DNA of 64,000 nt from Beutenbergia cavernae DSM 12333 (GCF_000023105.1 NC_012669.1:496001-560000), one strand, 5' to 3'. Numbered from the stretch's first letter, positions 1-8,024 are shown. Program-made: numbers and translations. Notes: a model not told the origin generated them from the letters alone.

Positions 1-102
1 TAGCGGCTCCGTGGTCACCACCGAGGTGGTGGTCCACCTGCAACCCACACGATGGCTGCACTGCCCCCGGCACCGCGTCGGGCCGAACGAGGGAGGACAC
101 CC
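1..102 (+). other. Leader region of the cupin operon
   Basis: No gene is seen here. An imperfect inverted repeat at about 11-37 (GTGGTCACCACC against GGTGGTGGTCCAC) lies upstream of the cupin start and could be an operator or the end of an upstream unit. A GGGAGGA ribosome site follows at about 91-97. Confidence 0.35.
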
Positions 103-474
103 ATGCTGATCGTGGCCAAGGAGGCGGACCTGCGGATCGGGACCGGTCGGACCGTGCGCTTCGAGGGGGAGGGCTACGGCTCCGGGATCTCGTACTTCCA
201 CGTGGAGAACGAGCCGGGCCAGGGGCCGGACGCGCACGTCCACCCGTACTCCGAGACGTGGGTGGTCCTCGCCGGCACCGCTCACATGCGCACCGCCGAC
301 GGCGAGACGCTCGCGCACGCGGGCGACGTCGTCGTCGTCGGCCCTGACACGGCGCACGCCTTCCGGGCCGCCGGCACCGAGACGCTCCGGATGATGTGCA
401 TCCACGCGTCGCCGCGGATCCAGCAGGAGTTCCTCGCCGACGACGAGAGCGAGCGGCTCGCTGTCGCCTTCTGA
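103..474 (+). CDS. Small cupin-domain protein
   Basis: Single-domain cupin of 123 residues. The first cupin motif is HVHPYSE, giving metal ligands His45, His47 and Glu51, and His85 in the second motif (PDTAHAF) completes a classic three-His/one-Glu site. Such proteins bind a divalent metal and may act as small dioxygenases, isomerases or sensors; the substrate cannot be told. The ATG at 103 was chosen because GGGAGGA lies just upstream; an in-frame ATG at 52 would add residues of low-complexity composition with no ribosome site. It is the first gene of a likely three-gene operon with the RibD-type reductase and the DUF1801 protein. No signal peptide is visible, so it should be cytoplasmic. 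Confidence 0.85.
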   Translation: MLIVAKEADLRIGTGRTVRFEGEGYGSGISYFHVENEPGQGPDAHVHPYSETWVVLAGTAHMRTADGETLAHAGDVVVVGPDTAHAFRAAGTETLRMMCIHASPRIQQEFLADDESERLAVAF

Positions 475-540
475 CCGGCATCCCTGCCCCCACCCATCCC
501 CGGGCGTCAGCCCGACACCACCACCCCCTTGGAGTCACCT

Positions 541-1119
541 GTGAGTACACGCAAGATCGTCGTCGGCCAGTTCGTCTCGCTCGACGGCGTCGTGGAGTCG
601 CCGCAGACCTGGCACTTCCCCTACCTGAACGACGAGATGGGGGCAGCGCTCGGCCAGCTCTACGCCGAGGCCGACACCCTGCTCCTCGGGCGGGCCACGT
701 ACGAGGAGTTCGCCGCCGTGTGGCCGCACCAGACCGGCGCGATGGCGGACGCGATCAACGGCGTCCGCAAGGTCGTGGTCTCGACGACACTGGTGGACCC
801 CGACTGGCAGAACACGACAGTCGTCGCGCACGACGTGCTCCGCGAGGTGGCCCGGCTCAAGGAGTCGCCCGGGAGGGACATCGCCGTGACGGGCAGCATC
901 ACCCTGACCCAGGCGCTGCTCGCGGCCGGTCTGGTCGACGAGCTGCGGCTGCTCGTCCACCCGATCGTGCTCGGCGCAGGTCGTCGCCTGTTCGCGGACG
1001 GCGGCGCGTTCGCGGACGGCGAGGCGCCCGGCCGAGGAGCCACGCGAGTGCCGCTGGCGCTCGCCAGCTCGACGACGTTCGCCACCGGCGTGCTCGACCT
1101 CACCTACCGGCCCGCCTGA
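541..1119 (+). CDS. RibD C-terminal/dihydrofolate reductase-like oxidoreductase
   Basis: 192-residue stand-alone RibD_C domain protein. It opens with the beta strand and loop RKIVVGQFVSLDGVVESP typical of the family, has the LLLGRATYEEF segment, and near the C-terminus a Rossmann-like GSITLTQALLAAGLVDEL stretch followed by HPIVLGAGRRLF, the usual NADPH-binding region. Such proteins are presumed NADPH-dependent reductases; they are not true folate reductases and the substrate is unknown. The GTG at 541 is preceded by GGAG with six bases of spacing. The gene follows the cupin gene by 66 bp and precedes the DUF1801 gene by 48 bp, suggesting one transcript. Confidence 0.85.
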   Translation: MSTRKIVVGQFVSLDGVVESPQTWHFPYLNDEMGAALGQLYAEADTLLLGRATYEEFAAVWPHQTGAMADAINGVRKVVVSTTLVDPDWQNTTVVAHDVLREVARLKESPGRDIAVTGSITLTQALLAAGLVDELRLLVHPIVLGAGRRLFADGGAFADGEAPGRGATRVPLALASSTTFATGVLDLTYRPA

Positions 1120-1167
1120 CCTCGGCCACCTTCCCGACCCCGCACCCGACCGAGAGGAATCCCCACC

Positions 1168-1509
1168 ATGACCACCATCGACGAGCTCGTCGCCGGACTC
1201 GACGACGAGCGACGCGAGACCGCCACGCGGCTGTGCACGCTCCTGGACTCGGCTCTTCCCGAGGCGAGTGCCCGCGTCTACCACGGGCATCCGGTGTGGC
1301 TCGACGAAGCGCGGCCGGTCGCCGGCTTCAAGCCCTTCCCGCGCTACGTGACCTTCATGATCTGGAACGCCGAGCCGATCGACGACACCTCGGGCACGCT
1401 CGTGCCGGGTGCCCGCATGTCGACGGTGAAGTACGCGGCGGCCGAGGAGATCGACGAGGCGCTCGTCCGCGACTGGCTCGCCCGGTCCGCGGGCGTTCGA
1501 GGCGCCTGA
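1168..1509 (+). CDS. DUF1801 (YdhG-like) small protein
   Basis: 113-residue protein with the DUF1801/YdhG fold signature: an N-terminal helix (TTIDELVAGLDDERRE), a central strand pair with HGHPVWLDEARPVAGFKPF and RYVTFMIWN, and a C-terminal helix AAAEEIDEALVRDWL. Members are frataxin-like small alpha/beta proteins, sometimes proposed to bind iron; the function here is unknown. GAGAGGA upstream of the ATG gives a good ribosome site. It is the last gene of the operon starting with the cupin, and two tandem hairpins lie immediately after it. Confidence 0.8.
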   Translation: MTTIDELVAGLDDERRETATRLCTLLDSALPEASARVYHGHPVWLDEARPVAGFKPFPRYVTFMIWNAEPIDDTSGTLVPGARMSTVKYAAAEEIDEALVRDWLARSAGVRGA

Positions 1510-1524
1510 TCCCGGACATGAATC

Positions 1525-1630
1525 TGGCCCACCGGCAGGGGGCGGTCGGTGGGCCAGACGAGGGGCGGAGGGGAAACCTCTACCCCTGGATTGGTGACTG
1601 GCCCGCCGGCAGGGGGCGGTCGGCGGGCCA
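1525..1630. repeat. Two tandem covarying hairpins between convergent genes
   Basis: Two stem-loops with the same design, at 1525-1556 and 1599-1630. The stem arms are TGGCCCACCG with CGGTGGGCCA in the first and TGGCCCGCCG with CGGCGGGCCA in the second, so one A:T pair has become G:C on both sides while the loop (GCAGGGGGCGGT) is unchanged. A smaller hairpin (AGGGG/CCCCT) lies between. Position between the DUF1801 gene and a convergent exporter fits a bidirectional terminator. Read on the minus strand the loops carry a run of five C, reminiscent of the actinobacterial 6C RNA with two C-loop hairpins; that identity is only a suggestion. Confidence 0.6.
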
Positions 1631-1733
1631 GCTGAGGTCGACTGTAGCCCGGCGCCCCCCGCCGTCCCCAGCCGATCGGCTCAAGATTTCCGCAGGATCG
1701 ACGAGGGCCCCCAACGGTGCGGCCCGAGCGGCG

Positions 1734-3320
1734 TCAGGAGTCCTCGCCGGCGGGGGCCGGCTGCGGCGCGGAGGCGCCGGACGAGTGCCCCTGACGTAGC
1801 GAAGGAACGTGGCGCAACGCTCCGAGCCCGATGACGGCGACGCCCACCATCACGCCGACGACGCCGACGAGCCCGGCCCGCATCCCGGCGAGGAACGCCT
1901 CCCGTGCGGCGTCCAGCAGCGCGTCGTCCCCGAGCGTGCGCGCGACCTCGACGGCGCCGGCCAGGCTTCCGCGTGCCGCCGCCTCGTCCGCGGCGGAGAG
2001 GGACGCCGTCGTCGACGCGGACAGGCGTGAGGCGTACACGGCGGCAGCGACCGAGCCGACGACGGCGATGCCCAGCCCGTAGCCGAGCTCGCCGCTGGAC
2101 TCGGAGGCGGCGGCCGCGGACCCGGCCTTCTCGGGCGGCGCCGAGCCCACCACGAGGTCGGTGCCGAGCGTGACCATCGGCCCGCAGCCGAGCTGGAACA
2201 GGGCGTAGCCGAGCACGGCGAACGTCAGCGGGCCGCCGACTCCCGCCTGCGTGAGCACGACGACGCCGGACGCCGCCACGGCCATGCCGCTCGCGATGAG
2301 CACGCCCGGTCGGACGCGCCGCGCGAGCAGCGGCGACACGAGGAAGCCGGTGATCGACGCCACGACTCCGGGGAGCGTGGCGATGCCGGCCTCGAGCGGT
2401 CCCATGCCCCGCACGAGCTGGAGGTACTGCGTGACGAGGTACATCGTCACGCCGGTGGAGGCGATGAGCAGCATGCCGCCGACGCCGGCCGAGAACCGGT
2501 GGTTGCGGAACAGGCGCAGGTCGAGCACCGGGTCGGTCAGGCGCAGCTGGCGGCGGGCGAACGCCACGCCGAACGCGATCCCGGCCGTGAGCCCGAGCGC
2601 GGGGAGCGGCGCCCATCCGGCGCGCGCGAGCTCCTTGACCCCGAAGACGAACGGGAGGATCGCGGCGAGCGACAGGGCGACGCTCGCGAGATCGATGCGC
2701 CCCGCGGTGGCGTCGCGGTACTCCGGCAGCAGGAGCGGTCCGAGGATCAGCAGCAGCACCATCACCGGCACGCCCAGCAGGAACGCCGCGCCCCACCAGA
2801 AGTGCTCGAGCACGATGCCGCCGACCACCGGGCCGAGGGCGGCGCCGCCCATGAAGCACACCAGCCACACGCCGATCGCCTGCGCGCGTTGCGCGGGGTC
2901 GCGGAACAGGTTGCTGATGAGGGCGAGGGTCGACGGCGCGAGCGTGGCTCCCGCGATGCCCAGGGCGCCTCGCGCGACGATGAGCATGAGCGGGCCGGTC
3001 GAGAGAGCGGCGACGATCGACGCGACGCCGAACGCGGCGCCTCCGATGAGCAGCAGGCGACGGCGTCCGATCCGGTCGCCGAGCGTGCCGGCGGTGAGCA
3101 TGAACCCGGCGAGCATGAACCCGTAGACGTCGAGGATCCAGAGCTGCTGGGTTGCGGTGGCCCCGAGGTCGGAGCTCAGGGACGGCAGGGCGAGCAGCAG
3201 CACGAACACGTCGATCGAGACCAGGAGCGCGGGGAGTGCGAGCACGCCCAGCGCCGTCCACTCGCGGGCGCCGGCGCGCGCGGGGACGTCGCGACGGGAG
3301 GTGGGCTGCGTCGTCGTCAT
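1734..3320 (-). CDS. DHA2 family MFS drug exporter, SmvA-like
   Basis: 528-residue proton-driven efflux protein of the major facilitator superfamily with about 14 membrane segments. The N-terminal LWILDVYGFMLAGFMLTAG and GDRIGRRRLLL (the loop 2-3 motif A) closely follow the SmvA/QacA pattern for methyl viologen and quaternary ammonium export. Motif C-like GPVVGGIVLEHFWWGAAFL is in segment 5. The C-terminus is a hydrophilic tail. ATG at 3320 has AAGGAG eight bases upstream. The promoter region carries a long inverted repeat (see 3353-3390), which suggests control by a repressor, but no regulator gene is adjacent. Substrate range is inferred from family only. Confidence 0.88.
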   Translation of the reverse strand: MTTTQPTSRRDVPARAGAREWTALGVLALPALLVSIDVFVLLLALPSLSSDLGATATQQLWILDVYGFMLAGFMLTAGTLGDRIGRRRLLLIGGAAFGVASIVAALSTGPLMLIVARGALGIAGATLAPSTLALISNLFRDPAQRAQAIGVWLVCFMGGAALGPVVGGIVLEHFWWGAAFLLGVPVMVLLLILGPLLLPEYRDATAGRIDLASVALSLAAILPFVFGVKELARAGWAPLPALGLTAGIAFGVAFARRQLRLTDPVLDLRLFRNHRFSAGVGGMLLIASTGVTMYLVTQYLQLVRGMGPLEAGIATLPGVVASITGFLVSPLLARRVRPGVLIASGMAVAASGVVVLTQAGVGGPLTFAVLGYALFQLGCGPMVTLGTDLVVGSAPPEKAGSAAAASESSGELGYGLGIAVVGSVAAAVYASRLSASTTASLSAADEAAARGSLAGAVEVARTLGDDALLDAAREAFLAGMRAGLVGVVGVMVGVAVIGLGALRHVPSLRQGHSSGASAPQPAPAGEDS

Positions 3321-3352
3321 CGGCTCGACTCCTTCTCGGTGGGTCCGACGAC

Positions 3353-3390
3353 GTTACCCGCGACTGATCCTAAAGTGCAACCAGTCGCGG
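3353..3390 (-). promoter_or_regulatory. Exporter promoter with overlapping operator-like palindrome
   Basis: On the minus strand TTGCAC (3380-3375) and GTAACG (about 3357-3352) are spaced 17 bases apart, an acceptable sigma-70-type promoter for the exporter. A perfect 9-bp inverted repeat, CCGCGACTG at 3358-3366 and CAGTCGCGG at 3382-3390, brackets the -35 and spacer. This geometry is typical of a dimeric repressor operator such as a TetR-family site. Confidence 0.55.
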
Positions 3391-3392
3391 AT

Positions 3393-3464
3393 GCCGAGGG
3401 TGGGGTGAGCGTCCGAGAGCGGGCCGGCACGCACCACACTCGGACGCTCACCCCGCACTCGGCG
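3393..3464. repeat. Intergenic palindrome, CGCCGAGTGCG family
   Basis: Perfect 16-bp arms GGGGTGAGCGTCCGAG (3402-3417) and its complement (3439-3454), loop of 21 bases. Outside a 3-nt mismatch the pairing resumes with CCGAG/CTCGG. The right flank read on the minus strand is CGCCGAGTGCGGGG, the word shared with the elements at 19752, 32086, 54570 and 55631. It lies between divergent genes, so it is not a terminator. Confidence 0.7.
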
Positions 3465-3524
3465 ACGGCGAACGCGCCGGTGGACGCCTCGCGCACCCCA
3501 CGCCGTCGGCCTAGCGTCGCTCGG

Positions 3525-4985
3525 GTGGAGTGGTTCGCCGCCGGCGACTACACGATCGCCCGCGAGATCCTGCAGCGCGGTGTGGCCGCGGTGTTCGTGC
3601 TCGCGTTCGTCGCGGTGCTGCGGCAGTTCCCGGCGCTGCTCGGCTCGGGCGGGCTGCTCCCGGTTCCGCGCTACCTCGCGCGGCTCGAGCGGGTGACGCG
3701 ACGTTCGCGCGTGCTCACGCTCTTCTGGTGGCGGTACTCCGACGCGCTGCTGCGCACGGTGGGCTGGGTCGGCCTGCTGCTCGCGCTCTCGCTCGTGGTG
3801 GGGCTGCCGCAGGCGGGGCCGTGGTGGGTGCCGCTCGTGGCGTTCCTCCTGCTGTACGTGCTGTACCTCTCGATCGTGGAGGTCGGGCAGACGTTCTACG
3901 CGTTCGGCTGGGAGACGCTGCTGCTCGAGGCCGGGTTCATCGTGGCCTTCCTCGGGTCCGACGACGTCGCCCCGCCCGTGCTCGTGCTCCTCGCCGCGAG
4001 GTGGCTGGTGTTCCGCGTCGAGTTCGGTGCGGGGCTCATCAAGATGCGCGGCGACCCGGCCTGGCGCGACCTCACCGCGCTGTACTACCACCACGAGACG
4101 CAGCCGATGCCCGGTCCGCTGAGCTGGCACGCCCACCACGCCCCGCGCTGGTGGCACCGCGTGGAGGTGGCCGGGAACCACGTGACGCAGCTCGGGATCG
4201 TGTGGTTGCTGTTCGCGCCGCAGCCGGTCGCGTCGATCGCGGCGGGCGTCATCGTGCTGACCCAGGCGTGGCTCGTGGTCACCGGGAACTTCGCGTGGCT
4301 CAACGCGCTGACGATGGTCCTGGCCGCGTCAGCGATCTCGGACTCCTCGTGGCGGTGGCTCCTGCCGTTCCTTCCGGAGCCTGCCGACGACGGCGTCGCT
4401 TCCGGCGCGAACATCGGCTTCGGTGTCGTCGTGGCCGCGTTCTTCGTGCTGACGGTGGTGCTGTCGTACTGGCCGGTGCGCAACCTGCTCTCTCAGCGCC
4501 AGCTCATGAACGCGAGCTTCAACCGGTTCCGCCTCGGCAACACGTACGGCGCGTTCGGGTCGATCACGCGGCGTCGTCGGGAGGTGGTGGTGGCGGGCAC
4601 GCTCGCGGCCGAGCCCACCGAGGACGACTGGCGCGAGTACGGCTTCCGCGGCAAGCCCGGTGAGGTGCGTCGGCGGCCGCCGCAGGTCGCCCCGTACCAC
4701 CTGCGTCTCGACTGGCTCATGTGGTTCCTCGCGCTCGGCGGCCGCGACGAGGCCTGGTTCGTGGCATTCCTGCGGCGGTTGCTCGAGGCCGATCCCGCGA
4801 CGCTGCGACTGCTGCGGCACGACCCGTTCGACGGCGTCGCGCCGCGGTTCGTGCGGGCGCGCGTCTATCGGTACCGGTACACGACGCGGGCGGAGCGGCG
4901 GGTCTCCGGCGACACCTGGGTGCGGGTGTCCGCGGGTGTGCTCGTACCGCCCGTCGCGCTCGGGGACCTGCCGCCGACGCCGTGA
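3525..4985 (+). CDS. Lipase maturation factor-like integral membrane protein
   Basis: 486 residues with about eight to ten membrane segments. The pattern GWETLLLEAGFIVAFL, then KMRGDPAWRDLTALYYHHE and TQPMPGPLSWHAHH, then a C-terminal soluble part with YRYRYT, matches the LMF1/lipase maturation factor family. In animals LMF1 helps fold lipases in the ER; in bacteria the role is not established and could be linked to secreted enzymes or membrane redox/carboxylase-like chemistry. The GTG at 3525 is chosen because a TAGCGT box (3512-3517) stands seven bases upstream, the leaderless arrangement seen repeatedly in this window; no ribosome site is visible. It is transcribed alone and ends just before a palindromic element. 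Confidence 0.8.
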   Translation: MEWFAAGDYTIAREILQRGVAAVFVLAFVAVLRQFPALLGSGGLLPVPRYLARLERVTRRSRVLTLFWWRYSDALLRTVGWVGLLLALSLVVGLPQAGPWWVPLVAFLLLYVLYLSIVEVGQTFYAFGWETLLLEAGFIVAFLGSDDVAPPVLVLLAARWLVFRVEFGAGLIKMRGDPAWRDLTALYYHHETQPMPGPLSWHAHHAPRWWHRVEVAGNHVTQLGIVWLLFAPQPVASIAAGVIVLTQAWLVVTGNFAWLNALTMVLAASAISDSSWRWLLPFLPEPADDGVASGANIGFGVVVAAFFVLTVVLSYWPVRNLLSQRQLMNASFNRFRLGNTYGAFGSITRRRREVVVAGTLAAEPTEDDWREYGFRGKPGEVRRRPPQVAPYHLRLDWLMWFLALGGRDEAWFVAFLRRLLEADPATLRLLRHDPFDGVAPRFVRARVYRYRYTTRAERRVSGDTWVRVSAGVLVPPVALGDLPPTP

Positions 4986-5034
4986 GGCCGCAGGCGCCGG
5001 CGGCGGAATCCTTGATCGGACGCGGTCCGTGCGC

Positions 5035-5100
5035 GATTCAGACCCGAGCGGTCGATTCAGGGGCTCCGGAGGGTCTGAATCGACCGCTGGGGTCTGAATC
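5035..5100. repeat. 26-bp-arm palindrome overlapping the thiZ 3' end, GGTCGATTC family
   Basis: Left arm 5035-5060 and right arm 5075-5100 pair over 26 bp with one mismatch, loop 14 bases. Outer bases CCTTGATC (about 5010) and GATCAAGG (about 5103) add further pairing. It contains GGTCGATTCAG, shared with the element at 36536. It provides the last 20 codons and the TGA stop of the ABC ATPase gene on the minus strand, and sits between convergent genes. Confidence 0.75.
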
Positions 5101-5919
5101 GTGATCAAGGGCAGCGAGAAGCTCCGTCCGCAACTCGGGGTGGGCGTCGTCGCGGCTCACGGCGCTGCCTGGGACCGCCACCTCGCGCACGATCCGCCCG
5201 GGACGGGCGCTCATCACGAGCACCCGGTCGGCGAGGCGCAGCGCCTCGTCGACGTCGTGCGTGACGAGGACGACGGCGCCGGCGGCGGCGGCGCCGTCGG
5301 CGGTGGCCGCGCCGAGCCGAGACGACCCCGGACCGACGGCGAGTCGACCCACGCCGGAGGCTCCGCCGTCGTCCGCGTGACCGGCGAGGTGGAGCCCGGC
5401 CAGCCAGTCGTTCATCGACCGCCGGGTGAGGGCGTCCAGCGCGCCGAACGGCTCGTCGAGGAGCAGCACGCGGCGTCCGGCGAGGACCGTCCGGAGGAGG
5501 GCGAGCCGTTGGCGCATCCCGCCCGAGAGCTCGTGCGGCCACGCCCGCTCGAACCCCGCGAGCCCGAACCGGTCGAACAGCTCGGCGGCGCGCGTCTCGG
5601 CGTCCGGCACGCCGGCGATCCGCGCCCCGACGAGTGCGTTCGCCCAGGCTCGGCGCCACGGCAGGAGCGCGTCCCGCTGCGGCAACCACGCGACGTCGGG
5701 CCTTCCGCCCTCGTGCGGGACGTCGATGGCGCCGTCGAACCGGGCACCCGCGGGAAGCAGTCCCGCGAGCGCCCGCAGCACCGTCGACTTGCCGCACCCG
5801 GACGGCCCGATCACCGCGACGAACTCGCCGTGCCCGACGTCGAACGTCGCACCGCGCACGGCCTCGACGGCGTCGAACCGCACGCCGAGGCCACCCACGG
5901 CGAGGAGCGGCTCAAGCAT
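5038..5919 (-). CDS. thiZ: ABC transporter ATPase, pyrimidine/thiamine precursor uptake
   Basis: 293-residue nucleotide-binding subunit of a NitT/TauT-type importer. Walker A is GPSGCGKST (residues 38-46), signature LSGGM (131-135), Walker B LLLDE (152-156) followed by PFGALD, and the switch histidine lies in VLVTHDVDEAL. It energises the permease encoded two genes upstream. Residues around 175-215 hold an alanine/glycine-rich insertion not usual in the family. The last 20 residues (SDPSGRF to STARV) are encoded entirely by a palindromic element and are probably an acquired tail. The start overlaps the end of the binding-protein gene by eight bases. Role in hydroxymethylpyrimidine or thiamine uptake is inferred from the TPP riboswitch at the head of the operon. 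Confidence 0.85.
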   Translation of the reverse strand: MLEPLLAVGGLGVRFDAVEAVRGATFDVGHGEFVAVIGPSGCGKSTVLRALAGLLPAGARFDGAIDVPHEGGRPDVAWLPQRDALLPWRRAWANALVGARIAGVPDAETRAAELFDRFGLAGFERAWPHELSGGMRQRLALLRTVLAGRRVLLLDEPFGALDALTRRSMNDWLAGLHLAGHADDGGASGVGRLAVGPGSSRLGAATADGAAAAGAVVLVTHDVDEALRLADRVLVMSARPGRIVREVAVPGSAVSRDDAHPELRTELLAALDHDSDPSGRFRPSGAPESTARV

Positions 5920-6961
5920 CGGGCAGCAGCTCGTCGGTCCACAGGGCGTCGGGGTCGGTGCCCGGCGCGGCGAGGCCCTCCGACACCAGGAACTCCACGA
6001 ACGCGTCCCACGTGGCCGAGTCCTGCGCGCCCCACTGCTCGGGCGTCGAGGAGTACCGCGGCGCCAGGTACGCCGCGGAGAGACGTACCAGCTCGGCGTC
6101 GAGCGCCGGCGCCGCCGCGAGCAGGGCGTCCGCTGCCGCCTCCGGGTCGGCCGTCGCCGCCTCGTAGCCGCGTGCGGTCGCCTCGAGGAACGCGCGGAGC
6201 AGCTCCGGGTCGGAGTCGACCAGCTCCTGGGACGTCGCCACCAGAGGCGTGTACCAGTTCGGGATGCAGTCGGTGTGGTCGGCGAACGGGATGGTCGTGA
6301 CGTCGAGCCCGTCGACGTCGCGCAGCCGGATCGTGTCCCAGCCCTCGAAGACCCAGCCGACGTCGAACTGGTCCTGCGTGAGGCCGATGCGGAAGTCGTC
6401 GCTCGCGAGCGGCGTCATCTCGACGGCGGCCGGGTCGCCGCCGTCGCACGCCACGAGGCGCTCGATGAGCGCCGCCTCCAGGGCCGACCCGTACGTGCCG
6501 TACCTCCGGCCCGCGAGGTCCGCCGGTCGGGTGATCCCGTCAGCGGTCAGGGAGATGAGGCTCGAGGTGTTCTCCGGGATCACGGCGGCGATCGAGACGA
6601 CGTCCGCCCCCTGCTCCCGGGCGGGGACGAGGGACTCGGCGACCGACAGGGCGACCTCTGCCTGGCCCGCGGCCACCAGCTGCAGCCCCGACGTCTCGCC
6701 GGGCTCGACGATCTCGACGTCGAGGCCCGCGTCGGTGTACCAGCCGCGCTCGGCGGCGAGGTAGATGCCGGAGTGGTTGGTGTTCGGCGTCCAGTCGAGC
6801 ACGAGGCGCAGGCGCTGCGCCTCGCCGTCGGCGCTCGCTCCGCCTCCGATTCCGCCGCACGCGGCGAGCGTGGCGCACAGCGCGAGGGCGACGACGGCGG
6901 CCGGCACGGCCCGGGACCGGCGGGCGACCCGGTGGGCGCGCCCAGGATGGGTGAGCGTCAT
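5912..6961 (-). CDS. thiY: NMT1/THI5-like substrate-binding lipoprotein
   Basis: 349-residue solute-binding lipoprotein. The N-terminus has a basic region, a hydrophobic core and lipobox LAAC with acylated Cys35. The mature part begins LRLVLDWTPNTNHSGIYLA, the hallmark of NMT1/ThiY pyrimidine-binding proteins (WTPNT/N-H-x-G), and contains GLQLVAAGQAEVALS and a C-terminal helical lobe. It should capture hydroxymethylpyrimidine or a related thiamine precursor outside the membrane and hand it to the permease. ATG at 6961 has AGGA nine bases upstream. It lies between permease and ATPase genes in the riboswitch-controlled operon. The exact ligand (HMP, formyl-aminopyrimidine or thiamine) cannot be decided from sequence. 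Confidence 0.88.
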   Translation of the reverse strand: MTLTHPGRAHRVARRSRAVPAAVVALALCATLAACGGIGGGASADGEAQRLRLVLDWTPNTNHSGIYLAAERGWYTDAGLDVEIVEPGETSGLQLVAAGQAEVALSVAESLVPAREQGADVVSIAAVIPENTSSLISLTADGITRPADLAGRRYGTYGSALEAALIERLVACDGGDPAAVEMTPLASDDFRIGLTQDQFDVGWVFEGWDTIRLRDVDGLDVTTIPFADHTDCIPNWYTPLVATSQELVDSDPELLRAFLEATARGYEAATADPEAAADALLAAAPALDAELVRLSAAYLAPRYSSTPEQWGAQDSATWDAFVEFLVSEGLAAPGTDPDALWTDELLPDA

Positions 6962-6975
6962 GATGGCGAGTCCTT

Positions 6976-7734
6976 TCACGAGAGGTCTGGGCGCTGCCAC
7001 GGCACGAGGCGGCGGGACAGCGCGTCGACGGCGAGCACGAGGGCGCCCGTCACGAGACCCACGAGCAGCACGCCGACGAGGATCTGGTCGACGGCGTACG
7101 CCTTGCGGGAGTGCTGGATGAAGACGCCGATGCCGCTGGCACCGGCGAGGTACTCGGCGACGACGGCCGCCCCGATCGCGTACGTCGCGGCGATCCGCAG
7201 GCCGGCGAGGGCGCCAGGCAGGGCGGCGGGCAGGCGCACGAGGGCCAGCTCGTCGCGGCGCCCGCCTCCGAGCCCGCGCACCATGTCGGCGAGCTCGGCG
7301 TCCGCGCGGGCCATGGCCGAGCTGGTGGCGACCATGACCGGGAAGAACGTCGTCAGCGCGACGAGCACCACCTTGCCGCCGATCCCGAAGCCCGCCCACA
7401 GGATGAGCAGCGGGGCGAGGACGACGGTCGGCACGGTCTGCGTCAGCACGACCAGCGGCAGCACGGCGTCGCCGATCACCGGCACGAGGGCGACGACGAC
7501 GGCGATCCCGGCGCCCGCGAACGCCCCGGCGGCCAGCCCGAGGCCGGCCTCGGTCAGCGTCGTGGCGAGGTGCGCGCCGAGCTCGTCGTGCAGGCGCACG
7601 CCCGCGGCGAGCACCGCCGTCGGCGCCGGCAGCACGAACGGCGGGAGCTCCGCCGCCCGCACCGCCAGCTCCCAGACGGCCACGAGCGCCGCCAGGACGA
7701 GACTCGGCAGCAGGACCCGCCGCGTCCTCCTCAC
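6976..7734 (-). CDS. thiX: ABC transporter permease, thiamine precursor uptake
   Basis: 252-residue membrane subunit of the BPD_transp_1 family with about six membrane segments. The cytoplasmic EAA-type loop is seen around VRLPAALPGALAGLRIAATYAIGAAVVAE, which docks on the ATPase. Start is the GTG at 7734; it overlaps the TGA of the preceding thiamine-binding gene (GTGA), so translation is coupled. Downstream the binding-protein gene begins 14 bp later. Context gives it the role of channel for the pyrimidine moiety of thiamine, as in the ThiXYZ systems described for bacteria with TPP regulation. Confidence 0.86.
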   Translation of the reverse strand: MRRTRRVLLPSLVLAALVAVWELAVRAAELPPFVLPAPTAVLAAGVRLHDELGAHLATTLTEAGLGLAAGAFAGAGIAVVVALVPVIGDAVLPLVVLTQTVPTVVLAPLLILWAGFGIGGKVVLVALTTFFPVMVATSSAMARADAELADMVRGLGGGRRDELALVRLPAALPGALAGLRIAATYAIGAAVVAEYLAGASGIGVFIQHSRKAYAVDQILVGVLLVGLVTGALVLAVDALSRRLVPWQRPDLS

Positions 7735-8024
7735 GCCCGGAACTTCGTGACCAGGTCCGCGATGGTCGGGCCGGCGTCGTCCTTCCCCTGCGCCAGGCGG
7801 ATCGTGGTCATGGTGCTGTCCGCGCCGGCGGCGAACGTGGCCTCGTGGACGTCGCGCACGAGCGACCAGATGCGGTCCGGCGGTCCCTCGATCACCGTGC
7901 CGAGCGCGTGGACCTCGTACGTGAGGCCGGACGCGGCGATCACCGCGATGGCGGCGTCGACGTGGGCGTACTTCTGCTCCGGGGTGCCGCTGGGGCGGGG
8001 GGAGACGTGGATCTCGACGAGCAC
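7731..8024 (-). CDS. Thiamine-binding protein of the YkoF/MTH1187 type (DUF77)
   Basis: 97 residues, ferredoxin-like alpha/beta fold of the Thiamine_BP family (single domain, half of a YkoF). It begins MLVEIHVSPRPSGTPEQKYAHVDAAI and has the TYEVHALGTVIEGPPDRIW segment that lines the ligand pocket in MTH1187-like proteins. The family binds thiamine or its pyrimidine part in the cytoplasm and is often found with HMP transporters. GAAGGAAGTGAACC precedes the ATG at 8024. It is the first gene of the operon, directly after the TPP riboswitch, which strongly supports a thiamine-linked role. Confidence 0.87.
   Translation of the reverse strand: MLVEIHVSPRPSGTPEQKYAHVDAAIAVIAASGLTYEVHALGTVIEGPPDRIWSLVRDVHEATFAAGADSTMTTIRLAQGKDDAGPTIADLVTKFRA

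Noticed and set aside
11-37. Member of the palindrome families
   Set aside because: The inverted repeat is imperfect and has none of the family words; it may be an ordinary operator.
396-1799. Long plus-strand arginine-rich open frame
   Set aside because: It is a shadow of the true genes at 541 and 1168, with codon usage typical of an off-frame reading in GC-rich DNA.
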